Assembly: GCA_963693315.1 (NCBI GenBank)
Contig: OY856187.1
Span: 426,057,748 to 426,121,747 of the forward strand
From: Diogma glabrata
Taxonomy: Eukaryota > Arthropoda > Insecta > Diptera > Cylindrotomidae
Length of the DNA: 64,000 bases
Direction: 5' to 3'
The notes beneath the pieces are model-generated. The model was given only the letters and a program-made list of their open reading frames with translations. It did no database searches and was not told the origin of the DNA. Positions 34,231-46,707 of the stretch are shown piece by piece. The translations under genes and the position numbers were made by a program. Positions within the stretch are counted from its first letter, which is position 1. Each line of letters opens with the position of its first letter.

Positions 34231-35189
34231 ATTAAATTAAATTAAATCCCGGTTGTTAATACACCGTTTATCATATTCAAAGCTTCAACGTTCGGCATTG
34301 TTCTATATTCATAACTATCTTAATTTCAAACCAATTTATTTTCACAACATCACTAGACACAAATTTGATTACTATCGAAAAATTCGATTTTATTATTTTC
34401 TATTTCAAATATAAAAAATAAAATGTACTCAAAAAGTTATTGTTATAAGGAAAAGTTATAAATCTTTTCAATATGGAAAACTTATTCAAAATGTGTTTCT
34501 TTTTATTTTCTATTTCCCATTTCTTCTGTTTATTTCATTATAACCAAAAATTATTATTTCCATACAAAAAAAAATATCTTTTACATTTACTCTCATATAT
34601 AACAAATGTACATGAGTACATTGTTATGGTTATGCTGTGTGAAGTAAGAACTAAAGTTTTTTGTGTTCTATGAGTAGTCTCATTGTACCTTTGTATGAAG
34701 TTTTATTTATTCCTGGAGTATATGAATTGAAGTGGAATGAATATATTGTACAATAGCATTTCATATATGAAGATAGTACTTTTATATTTTTAAAAGAATC
34801 TCTGTATTAAAAGATTTGAATTACAAGAAGATGACATAAAATTTTACTACAAATTAATTTGGTTTAAATCGAGAAATTGCTTCAAAAATGGTTGAGTGAG
34901 AGTTTGTTTTTTTGCCATATTGATTACATGTTGATTAATACAAACACGTTTGATATCAATCAGTATCTGTTTGAAATTTGCCTGTAAGTGCTTAATACAA
35001 TTGTTGTTTTGCATATCCAAAGCAGTGAAATAACAAAATTAAAATTTCACCCTTCGGAGTAGGAGCGATGATTATAACAATCAACAACTATGTTTTACCT
35101 ATTCCATTGTAGTACCCATCGATGAATATGTATATAATTAAAATAAAACTTTCTCCGGAACGACTTGAGTGAAACATAATATTTTTTTT
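34231..35189. other. AT-rich sequence, no gene seen
   Basis: There is a short hydrophobic frame (34473-34673) of no recognised family. Nothing else stands out. Confidence 0.45.
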
Positions 35190-35320
35190 TTATTTTTAAT
35201 TGTAAAATCCAAATTCACTCAAAATATTTTTAATAAATCAATTTTATTTGAAATAATCTTTACTACATGTTTCGAAATTCAAAATTTCATCGACAGTTAT
35301 TTTCGTACAATTAAAATTAT
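35190..35320 (-). mobile_element. Relic of a Penelope-type terminus
   Basis: On the minus strand 35296-35266 reads CTGTCGATGAAATTTTG, then AATTTCGAAACATG: a CTG(A)TGA-like box, an AATT-rich stem-loop, then CGAAAC. It is followed by AGTAAAGATTATTT and an AT-rich tail to 35190. This is the style of Penelope-like element ends. No coding sequence is attached, and the family differs from the block at 9-21 kb. Confidence 0.4.
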
Positions 35321-36337
35321 TTGCTAACAATGCTACTATATATATACCTTAAACTATTATGTATTTGTAAAATGTTTCTATTTAAAAAAGGCGCGTAAAA
35401 ATAAAAATTTTGGGGAAAAAAGGGGAAAAAAAAAGAAATAACTTTTATACAATTAAAAAAACAAATTAAGAGGACTTTTTTTTAAACTGGTCTCTACTAT
35501 TCAGAATCAAATTTCATAATATCCTTAGAGTAGGCATTTTCTATAAGTTTTATGCTTTCCGAAATTCCACAAGTTAAAAATTTATAATTCTGCCATGCTG
35601 CCTACCGTAAACACCTGACGAATATCTTTAATCATAAAATTTGGCATACATAAATTTTTTCATATCATAAATAAATTTTTAAAATGATAAAATAAACAGA
35701 CACTTGTCAATGATGATGGTTCTATTGATTTTAATTTATCGCACAAACAAAACATATGGTTCGGCTAATAGGAGAAACAAATTTTTTAACACTTTAAGTA
35801 ACAAACTTTAATTTTTTTAAATAATTTCATTACTCTTTTTAGGAAATCTAATAATTAAATTAAATACTTTGGTATAAAATGTTTGTACCCATATTCTTAA
35901 AATGATATCATTTCACACAAAAACAATGTAAATAAATATTTAACCATAAAATCCTTAAATAAGAATTTACATTACAACATTGAATTATTTTTTGTTGCTT
36001 TTATTTCCTATTTTGAGGTTTTTGAGTTGAATTTGTGGTACGATTTAATATTTGTGTGTATTTTTACCAAAATTTCTAATGAATTCGATTATATTTTTGG
36101 TCTTTTACACCACATTCTTTTTCTGTTTTTAAAAAAATTTAACTTTTAATTAATTTACATATTTTAAGATATTGAACTTATCTTTAATGAATTGTTACTT
36201 TTTAATATCCCTATACATATTCCGCTAGCTACGATACCACACACAAATTTAATCTTTGATATAATGTTAAAGATGATCTCTAAGGATTATTATTATTCGT
36301 ATGTTTTTTGTTTATTTATAAATTTAGAAGCAGAATA
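35321..36337. other. AT-rich sequence, no gene seen
   Basis: No convincing reading frame. The frame at 36192-36395 runs antisense into the retrotransposon fragment and is not a gene. Confidence 0.45.
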
Positions 36338-36666
36338 CTACAAATCAATATCTAAGGAATCTATCCAAAGCTTGGCAGCAGCTGATAATGAATGAAGCTC
36401 TTGTAAATCACCATCAAACCGTCTCAAAGGGCAATCAGTATAAATATGAGAAACCGTTTGAAATGGATGTCCACAATCACATGCCGGACAAAGTTCATTA
36501 TATAAATGAAACATAAATGAAATTCGTAGTTAGTGCATCCATGATTAGTCCTGATTCTATTAATGGTTTTCCATATAGATCGATTTTCACTCATTCCAGC
36601 AACTTCCAGATTTGGATTTTCTACAATATGTTTATTTAAAGGAAAATTAAAAATAGCTGTAACCAC
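36338..36666 (-). pseudogene. Non-LTR ORF2 C-terminus with zinc-knuckle-like CCHC end
   Basis: On the minus strand, RSIWKTINRIRTNHG is followed after one frameshift by ELCPACDCGHPFQTVSHIYTDCPLRRF and LQELHSLSAAAKLWIDSLDI, with a stop at 36338. The C-x2-C-x-C..H..C arrangement followed by PLRRF is the usual C-terminal end of many insect non-LTR ORF2 proteins. The 5' side runs into unrelated sequence and the TA microsatellite. This is a different family from the other non-LTR fragments in the window. Confidence 0.8.
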
Positions 36667-36734
36667 TAACTAACATTGTTTTCTTTTAACACGTCGTTGA
36701 AAATTATTTCGATCACCAGTAGGTGTATGTATAT

Positions 36735-38061
<1,327 letters not shown>

Positions 38062-38884
38062 GTCAAATTCATCTACTAAAAACTTACAAAACGACATATC
38101 TAAATTTGACTGTGTAAAAAATAAACAAGATTGTATTTATATATAGCATTTTTACCAGTGTAAAATAATGTTATTATTGTGTTCGCCTGTTACACTGGCG
38201 GGCGGTACGAAGAAAGCAGGGTCATACCTGCTTACCCAAACAAAATTTTAAATAGTCTTAACAAAAATTTATATTAATTAAAGAATATAAAAACATTCTA
38301 AATCGATTATTAATATCATTTATTTATTAACGATCATTCTAATATACCAAAAATCTATATTTAGATGTCAGCCTTTTTGAATTTTCAACACTCCAAATGT
38401 AAAATGCACATATAAATAAAATATAAAAAAATTTTGTTTTTTGGCAGATTTTATCTATTCTTTGTTCTTTGGTCATCAGTAAAATTTCTGCTTTCAATCG
38501 CTATGTATTCATTCCTTAGAAGTTGTATTGAAAAACAAACAATTAAAGTCCTAATAAAATGTGTGAAAATAAGCAGAAGATAATTCTGCTTGTAAAGTCT
38601 TTTCTTTCCTTTCCTTTTGTCATTTCACATTTGGTGTACATTTTGTAACACATGTTTTTAGTTTTGTAGTATGAAGAAAAATGTTTGTTAGTTTTTTCCT
38701 GATAAAATTGAAATGATTTTCAATCTATTGGTTGTGTTATTAAAATTAATAACATTATTAATTTATAGTTTTGATGGGTGTAATATTTCGTTTATTAAAA
38801 TGGTGCAACCATTAAATAATATTGTTTCCAGTGATTTAAATGATGAAATTATTGGATCTTTCATTGAAGGTTTTTTATGTATGT

Positions 38885-39625
38885 TTCTTGAAAACGGCTC
38901 ATTCGATTTGAATGATTTAAATTGTATTCTGTTAAGGTAGACTCCAAGTGGTCCATTTTTTTATGACGTGAAAAATACCGTTTTCTATGATAGCAGAGGA
39001 AAAGTTTATTTTTTATTTTCAAGCAGGATTAATCCCCTGTAAGTTTTTTTTTCCTCTAGTGTAAAAAGAATAACAAATTGTAGTTGCTATGGTATTTTCA
39101 TATAATTTTAAAACAAAGCAACCATATTTAAAATAGAATGTGAATTTTGAATGTTATTTTGTCGATTTCTAATTTAATAAATTCTAATAAATATCGTTTA
39201 TATATTTACTATCATAGAAAAAAGTGTATTTGCTACGCGAGATAAAAATATTTTACGTTCGTGAAATTGTCCCACTGGACGTTAACTGTTCTCGTGAACA
39301 AATTTGCACTCACAAAAAAGCAGCGTTTTCATCTCTTGTAGCAAAATGTACTATTTTCAGAAAATTGGAAAAACTATATTTTTTTATGTATTTTTGCAGA
39401 TTTCTCGAAAATAGCTCACTCGATTTGGATGGTTTAAATGTATTCTATTAAGATAGATGCCGAAGTGGTCCCATATTTTTATATTACGTGTAAAACGGTC
39501 GTTGTTCAGGAAATTGAAAAAAACTATATTTTTCATGTATTTTACCGATTTCTTTGAAACAGCTTTTAACCTATTTGGACGGTTTGAATTGTGTTTAATT
39601 GATTTAGATGCCGAAATGGTCCTAA
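38885..39625 (+). repeat. Three spaced copies of a ~75-bp motif
   Basis: A phrase like GCTCACTCGATTTGGATGG, TTTAAATTGTATTCTATTAAG, TAGATGCCGAAGTGGTCC occurs at about 38895-38960, 39410-39475 and 39555-39620. The short frames covering these copies share S(F/L)DL(N/D)(D/G)LN..., which may be the trace of a repeated coding segment, but no family is recognised. Confidence 0.55.
39052..39344 (+). repeat. Dispersed repeat family 4, copy 1
   Basis: This matches 54140-54425 in inverse orientation: TAGTTGCTATGG, TTTTCATATAATTTTA, GAATTTTGAATGTT, GTCGATTTCTAA, CATAGAAAAAA, ACGCGAGATAAAAAT and GTTTTCATCT at corresponding places. It is non-coding or decayed. Confidence 0.7.
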
Positions 39626-39671
39626 ACTCCTTTCTATGACAGAAAATATCCCCGCCTTTTGATTTTATGAC

Positions 39672-40260
39672 TACACAAAACAAAATGAAAAAAAAATAAA
39701 CTTTTTTAGAAAAATAAAACCGACTTCAGAAAAAACAAAAGAGTCACAAAAAAGTGAAAAATAACTCAATTGTGCCTTTTAGAGACAAAAATACGTATAA
39801 ATGTTGATAAGTTTAATTTAATTATATTTAATTACATACAAAAAATTACGCTTTTAAACAAAGATATTATATTGTAAAAGTTATTTTCTCATAATAGCTT
39901 TTATATTTTGAAATTTATTTTCAAAACAAAATGTTCGAAGCCGGTACCATCATTGACATCTCTTGCTTGGCATCGATTTCCAACAGTTTTGTACTACAAA
40001 TAAATCTTACAATATTATAACTATTACAAAAACTATAATAGTTATAATAAAATATAAGTTTTATAATATAACATCTTTGTTTAAAAGTGTAATTTTCTGT
40101 AGTTAGGCATAATCAAATTAATCATTTTATATGTATTTCTGTCTTTAAAAGCCACAATTGAGATATTTTTCACTTTTTTGTGCCTCTTTTGTTGTTTCTG
40201 AAGTCTGTTTCATTTTTTATGAAATGTTTATTTTATTTTCTAAAGAAAAGGGTATTTAAA
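39672..40260. mobile_element. Hairpin MITE with ~200-bp inverted ends
   Basis: The arm 39700-39895 (GACTTCAG, CAAAAGAGTCACAAAAAAGTG, AACTCAATTGTG, TTTTAAACAAAGAT) is the reverse complement of about 40040-40215 with scattered mismatches. The loop contains TTCGAAGCCGGTACC. No coding capacity. Exact ends and target duplication could not be fixed by eye. Confidence 0.65.
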
Positions 40261-40394
40261 CCTACGATGGTCATCATAATTTAAATAATTTTGTTAATGC
40301 CGTTAGTAAACACAAAGCCATATTATATTAATCAATGAATTTTTTCAAATTACTCAGTAGTGTTATAATGTTGAAAGTGTTACCAATATATGAT

Positions 40395-40790
40395 CAAGAA
40401 TTGCACACATTTTTATAGGAATCCAAAGTATTTTTAGGCATTTTCAATCGTGTACAAAATGATTTGAGTGAATCAATATGTGTTGATCTAAAAAACTCAA
40501 ATTTTCTCGAAATCAAAGATTGTTTATTTATTGCCATACTTCTTGATGAAACATCAGATATATCTTATAAGTCGCGGCTGTCAACAATAGGACGATTTGT
40601 AACTAAAACTAAAGAAGTTTTTGAAAGAAGCTTAGCTTTTACATATATTAGTGCAAACTGATCTGCCAAAGCCTTATCACGTTATGCAATCAATACAATG
40701 GAAGAACTATCATGTGGCGATAAATTGAAAAATGTTCTGATTTTTTCATATAATCTGCTTACCTTCTATCGAAACCCACTGCACGCCACT
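40395..40790 (+). pseudogene. hAT-type transposase fragment
   Basis: The 65-codon frame at 40464-40661 contains AILLDETSDISYKSRLSTIGRFV, then a stop, and in the same style SAKALSRYAINTMEELSC. The 'DETSDIS.K.QLS..VR' segment is characteristic of hAT transposases with the DUF4371-type catalytic region, where D and E follow the beta strand. Only this short piece remains and the rest of the enzyme is absent. Confidence 0.6.
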
Positions 40791-40962
40791 GGCCTGTTAT
40801 CATTCCATGTGTAGGCGAACACAATAATAACATTATTTTACACTTGTAAAAATGCTATTATATAAATACGCAATCTTGTTTATTTTTAACACAGTCAAAT
40901 TTAGATATGTCGTTTTGTAAGTTTTTAGTAGATGAATTTGTAAATATTATCATTTATACTTA

Positions 40963-40995
40963 CATGCGTAGAAAAACTAGCGTTTTCTACGCATG
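40963..40995. repeat. Short perfect palindrome
   Basis: CATGCGTAGAAAA and TTTTCTACGCATG flank a 7-nt centre. Possibly the remains of MITE ends. Confidence 0.5.
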
Positions 40996-41672
40996 GTAAA
41001 ACCGTTCAGTCACGCAAAAAGAGACGTTTTTACCACTTGTATAAAAATCTACTATTTATCCATCAAGTGTATTATTCAAACGAATATGTAATCAATAATC
41101 TATTAAATTGTTATTTCAAAAATGCCTGAGTATTTCTTTATACATATTTCATTCAATAATATTTTTTGTTAATATAACTCAAATTAAAACACAAAATATC
41201 GTAATCTATTTCGATCTAATGCTTATTTAACTGAAAACAAAACATTTTATCAAAATGTTTTAATTTCCTATTGTTTAGTTGGATGATAGTAGATTACGCT
41301 TACTTAGATTCTCAATGAAAATTTAAGTGATTGATTCATAAGTAATAACGAAAATAACAAGACGAAAAAGAAGTAATTGGTGGTTTGATAACTCCCATTT
41401 CAAGGGGTTGAGCAATGATCTAAATTAGAAGCAAACAAATTGAGTTTGAATATTAATTTGCTGGAATTGGTAATGTTTTAAGTATAAAAAGCTTTTTCCA
41501 AGAGTTTGTATTAATGAATAAAATGAATTGAGTTTTATTGTATTATTCCCTATTACAGATAAAAAATATAGGGGTAGATAATTGTTTGTAAATAAAAAAT
41601 TACAATATTTAGAAGTTAAATGATGTTTAGTCGTATAGGTTTGTAAATTACATAGGCAATTAAAATAGTTAA
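40996..41672. other. AT-rich sequence, no gene seen
   Basis: The 88-codon minus frame at 41425-41691 is N/F/Y-rich, low complexity and unrecognised. Nothing else was seen. Confidence 0.45.
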
Positions 41673-43200
41673 GGGAAAAGAATTGGTGCACGCATAAAAG
41701 AAGCCGTGATGAAATTCATTCCGGTCAATGAGAAGATCTGCTACCTACGGGTACGCGGTAAATACAATAATATTTCTCTTATCGCCGTGCATACACCTAC
41801 TAAAGCTAACACCGTCAATGAGAAGGATACTTTCTACATAGCACTGGAAGATGTTATGAAACAAACACGAACACGTGACTTCATTATGGTTCTTGGTGAG
41901 TTTAATGGGAAGGTTGAAAGAGATATGTCTTATGGAAATGTGCTAGGACCCAACAGTCTGCATTTGAATTCGAATGCAAATGGTAGGAGAATGACTGAGT
42001 TTGCATTATCAAATGATTTGAGATTTTCCAGTACTTTCTTTCCGCACCGATCGATTCATAAACAGATTTGGGTCTCACCGAATGGAAACACTCGAAATCA
42101 AATTCATCACGTGCTAGTTACCGCACGTTTCTTTTCGAGTGTTCTGGATGTGCGATCCTTTAGAGATGCATACATTGGAAGTGCCCTATTTCTTGTATGT
42201 TCTAAAAAAATGTTCCACTTTTCAAATCCGAGCATTCCAAAATTCAATCAACGGAAACCTTTTAACATCTCATCACTAAAGAATGCTGAAACAGATGAGA
42301 GATATCAAAACCATATTGCCGAGACATTGGAGAAATCAGAAACTATTAATGGAGACGTCGATAAGTCATGGTATTTGCTAAAAGATGCTGTTTTAAGCGC
42401 TGCAGAGGGACAAACCAAAAAAACCAAACCAACCAATTCCCAAACCAACCAAACCAAACCAAACACTCCCAGAATCCATGGGAAACCAAAACCAAACATA
42501 TAAATATTTCAAGAGGGGAGATAATTTATATATAAAGAGGGGAGATAAATTATAATATAAATATTTCAAAAAAGATTTGATGTGCGGCTATGAACGAATT
42601 GAAGAAGTTGAATCCTTTAAATATTTGGGATCAATGCTTGACCCAAACAACAGTATATTTACAGATATTAAAGCTCGAATCGCTGCAGGTAATCGAACTT
42701 TCTATTCAATTTAGCCTATCCTTGGATCACCGTATGTATCAACTCAAGTTATTCAAGACATTGATTAGACCGGTGGTGATGTATGTGTCACAAACACGGA
42801 CCCTTACACAAAATGACCAATCACATTTATCTGTATTTGAGCGTAAGATCCTACGCTACATTTTTGGTCCACTTAAAACAGATGATAGAGAGTACAGAAC
42901 CCGATATAACTTTGAGAACAGAGGGTCTTCTTGAGGGTCTAGATAGAATAGGTTGTATCCGTTCCAATAAGATTGCTTGGTTTGGGCATATTCTACGCGC
43001 CTATTTACAGTCTGGAATGATTAAAAAATGTACGTTAGTACCCCAGGGAGTCGGCGACCGCGAGGTGGACCACGACTGCAATGGGAGACGGACGTAATAA
43101 ACGACCTTAAAAAAATTGACTGCCATGGTAATTATGTCGCTGTTACGAGCCGTGGTGAATATTCAAAGCTGATTAGCCTGACAACTTTCCTACATAGAAC
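41673..43200 (+). pseudogene. RTE-type non-LTR element lacking the RT core
   Basis: The first part (GKRIGARIKEAVMKF, then SLIAVHTPTKA, FNGKVERD, NSNANGRRMTEFALSNDLRFSS, IHKQIWVSPNGNTRNQIHHVL, SSVLDVRSFR) is an RTE-clade endonuclease of exonuclease-endonuclease-phosphatase fold. The catalytic SDH near its end is replaced by GSA. The frame then runs into a CCAAA-rich stretch (42405-42500), a duplicated AGAGGGGAGATAA phrase and, from 42570, the RTE C-terminus (ERIEEVESFKYLGSMLDPNN, RPVVMYVSQTRTLTQNDQSHLSVFERKILR, NKIAWFGHILR). Most of the reverse transcriptase, including YADD, is deleted. Non-functional. Confidence 0.85.
42405..42500 (+). repeat. CCAAA-rich simple sequence inside the RTE copy
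   Basis: Irregular CCAAA and CCAACC repeats sit exactly where the RT domain should be, and are probably linked to the deletion. Confidence 0.7.
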
Positions 43201-43809
43201 ATGAACGCCACAAAAAAATATCAGAATTCGATTATTTTTTGTGTTTTCCCCTTTGTGTCCCACTTTTTTGTCAATTTATAAAAGATTGACTTCTTGTGTT
43301 ACAAGGTGGTTACAGAATACAGATATTTTATTTTCCGATTTCAATTAACTTTTCTCTAAATAAGTTTACAGGTCAACACCTGTGTTTCATAAAACAGATC
43401 AACTAAGTGTCCCTGAAACAAAGAATGTAGTTAGGTCAGCAAACAAAACACATTTTTTGACTCACCTTTTCTACACATAAAAATTTATTATTTAAGTGAA
43501 TTACCTTAAATTGGTTAAATAAAATTGTTTTCTAAAGGCATTTGTTTTTGTTTTTATACCTTTTGATTGATTCTAAATGGCAAATAATTTTAAATTTTAA
43601 TATAAGTTTCGATTATGTTGAACGTTGACTGGTATTATTATTTGTCAAATAATACAGAAAAATTGATTTTATTATAGTTAAGGAGAATATTTAATTTGAT
43701 GTAATCACGCAATGGTTGTTAAATTTGTAGAATATTCTAAATCGATTTCAATTTAATGAAGTAAAACGGAAAAAAAACCTTCCATTAAGTTGCCTAAATA
43801 ATAATATTT
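43201..43809. other. AT-rich sequence, no gene seen
   Basis: No reading frame or repeat was recognised. Confidence 0.45.
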
Positions 43810-44730
43810 TTTTTAACTACTAACTTGCGAAATCGTCATTATTTACTCGAATGTCCCAAAGAGAAGTAACTTCTATCCACGACTACTAAAGAATATATAC
43901 TTTCCATGCGTATATCTTTCATTGTAATTGTATTCATTCCAATTTATATATAAAATTCTCTTTTATATAACTCATTCCACTTTATTTATAAAAAATTCCC
44001 TTAACAAACTAAAAACTTGATTTGTTGGTATAGTAATATAAACAAGTTTAAACAAGAACAATATATATACATATATATAAATCTAAAATAAACAACAAAC
44101 GTTTTGTTTTTCTTGTTTTCTATGATAAATTAATTTCAATATGGCGCTATAAAGTTTTAAATGAAAACTTTATATTATTTCAAATATTTTTAAAGTCGTA
44201 GATAAAATAGCATCTTGTATTCGCTTAGGATGAAGGCAATTCTTCAGTCGGGTGATTCCCTCCACTCGCTACGCTTATTCCGGGAAACTTCATCCTCGTG
44301 AAGAATTGCCTTCCTTCTAAGCTCATACAAGAATCTACTATTCTCAACTAGGTCAATAATAATAACAAAAAATTACCTAGGTTAATCATAACAAATTTCT
44401 CTTTTATTTTTGATTGAAATGAACAAAAAAACACAAACAAATAATAATTGCATTCCTTTGTTTCGTTTTATTTGTATGAAACTAAACTTCCAGGCTACTT
44501 GATATTTTAAGATATATAAAGAATGAAATAGAAAATGACTAATATCAAAAACCAATCAAAGCAAATGTGATAATTAGTGTTAGTAGTTAAATAAATTCTA
44601 TATATACCTCGGTTGAGAAGACTAATATAGACCTCGAACATTAGGCGCTACGCGCCTCAGGATCTAAAAGTTCTCGGTCAATAAAAGCTTACTTCACAAT
44701 CTTGTTATATAATCTACTATTGTTTGCATG
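43810..44730 (+). repeat. Dispersed repeat family 1, copy 2
   Basis: The parts 43810-43881 and 44339-44730 match the family 1 copy at 7365-8860, including ACCTAGGTTAAT and GGCGCTACGCGCC (44643-44655). About 460 bp (43882-44338), absent from copy 1, lie between. That insert ends with an inverted repeat (44214-44246 against 44299-44331: CTTGTATTCGCTTAGG, AAGGCAATTCTTCA). At 44380 it shows the uninterrupted site where copy 1 received a non-LTR insert. Confidence 0.7.
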
Positions 44731-46440
44731 GAGCATTTAATGAAAATAAAGACTTTTCCTGTCCTATAGTTTGCTGAAACAGAATACTGTTACATTCAGT
44801 TTTGTCAGTGTTATTCATTATCCGTGGTAATCTAGTACTATTTTAGTATTTAGTAATTATGTAACATATAACATTTTTTATGTAGAAAAATTTATGTTGA
44901 ACCTATCAATAACTATTACTGCTACAAATTTGACCTCTGCAATCATTACAAAAATGTTTTAATGCCAGCAAACGTTTTTACATATTCAAATAACATTACC
45001 ACATGGGGCTCAATACATCAGCTGGCCACCCATAATGATCACCTGGTGGGTGATAATGACCACCAATAATCTCGAAAGTTTGTGTCAAGGTTTCCCTTTC
45101 GAGCAACTTTATTTTTCATACACTTTTATGTAACTTGATGGTTACTCTTTTGTGATCAATTTTTCAGTAACTTCCCATTATGTGATTGATCCCAAATTTA
45201 AAAGACAAGTTTGTTGAAGCAGTCAGAACGTATTTCTAAAAGTTTTAAAGCAAAAAACTTCATAAAACTGAAAATAAAAAATTCATATTTTTCTGCATTC
45301 TTAAAAGCTTTAACAATTGCACTGAAATCATCATAATCTGGTTGACTCATTTTGAGCGTAGGAATTTTGATAATACTGTATATATATCAATATAGTCATG
45401 GATATCATACACGTTTGTGTCTTTTTTATATTGAAAAACGACCTTATATTAAAAAATTAATGGATATTAAAAATACAAAATCTGACATTTTGTTGTTGTT
45501 TTTATAAAGCTTTAATTTTATTCATGATTCGTTTCAATAATAATAGTTTTCAATATATCAGTTAATAGAATGCGCTGCAGCAAGTCGAAAGAAAATTTTT
45601 AATGTGTATGCAAAACCCCTGATATACAAGCCTTCTTCATTTTTTAGCACAAAACAAATCGTGAACTTGTTGCGCCATTTTGAAATTGAAACTCAATATA
45701 AAAAAAATTCAAAAAATCACCTTATCGCCTATAACGCTATCTAGAAAAATAAAACTCCGCATATAAAAAAAATTAAAAAAATTTAATCAAAAACGCTAAT
45801 CTAATTTTTTGCATATGGCAATGTTTATTGTTTTTTTTAAGATGGCGTGAATGAATAGGGCTTGTAGAATATCGGAGGTTTTGGTGTATGTCAAAACCCT
45901 CTATATCCTAAACCTGATTGTTTTTTAGCACAGAAAAACCATAAACAATATACGATATTAAACAAATTTAGAGGTTCAGCATATGGAAGGTTCATTGTAT
46001 TTTGCATACGTATTGTATTTTGCATACAATCAGGCTAGAAGATAGTGACGGTTTTGATATTTGTATAATAGAATTTGATGTTCCGGTTTACATTGGAAAC
46101 CCGCTACAGAAAAGAGATGAATAAAAAAAATTACATAGGCTACAATTAAACAACTTTAACTTGTTTATAAAGTCTTATTTTCTAAATATTAAACATAAGC
46201 ATGTCTTAAGTTTAATTTTCAAGTATAAAAGTACACGAAAATTGTAAACATTTTCCATACAACTATATGTTTGAAAATTCAAACAATTTTATTTAGTTTT
46301 GTGACCTAAATAATGCATGTTTTATATTATTCTTGATATATATGTAGTAATAAATTTATAAAAAACAAACTTAAATCGTTTAATACCAGCTAATGTAAAC
46401 TTTCTGAAAATAAAATCACCATCTCATATGTAATAATAGA
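44731..46440. other. AT-rich sequence, no gene seen
   Basis: No recognisable protein, RNA or repeat. A weak tandem resemblance exists between 45590-45780 and 45830-45960 (AAACCCTGATATACAAGCC and CAAAACCCTCTATATCC). Confidence 0.4.
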
Positions 46441-46451
46441 ACTAAAAAACA

Positions 46452-46520
46452 ATGAGTAAAGAACGTAAGCAATGAGTAAAGAACGTAAACAATGAGTAAA
46501 GAATGAGTAACGTACTAAAA
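46452..46520 (+). repeat. Short tandem repeat, ~23-bp unit
   Basis: AATGAGTAAAGAACGTAA(G/A)C is repeated three times and followed by AATGAGTAACG. Confidence 0.8.
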
Positions 46521-46707
46521 TTTTGTACTGTATATACAGAAATGGCATTAACAAATTGTATTTAACGTTGTATTTAACTAATTGTATTTAACGTTTATTA
46601 AATTAACGTAAATTAAATTTTAGGCAAGTTCTTAATTTACTGGTTTTAATTATGATGTATGTATTTACTGAGATATTAATGTGGATATTTTTAGGTAAAA
46701 TAAAATT

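Larger units (their letters stand above)
38062..40938. repeat. 2.9 kb interval bounded by ~125-bp inverted repeats
   Basis: 38062-38187 (from GTCAAATTCATCTACTAAAA to GTTCGCCTGT) is the near-perfect reverse complement of 40812-40938. Inside lie a triplicated motif, a copy of dispersed repeat 4, a hairpin MITE and a hAT transposase scrap. It may be a decayed DNA transposon with these as its ends, or two copies of one repeat in opposite orientation. No target duplication was identified. Confidence 0.6.
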
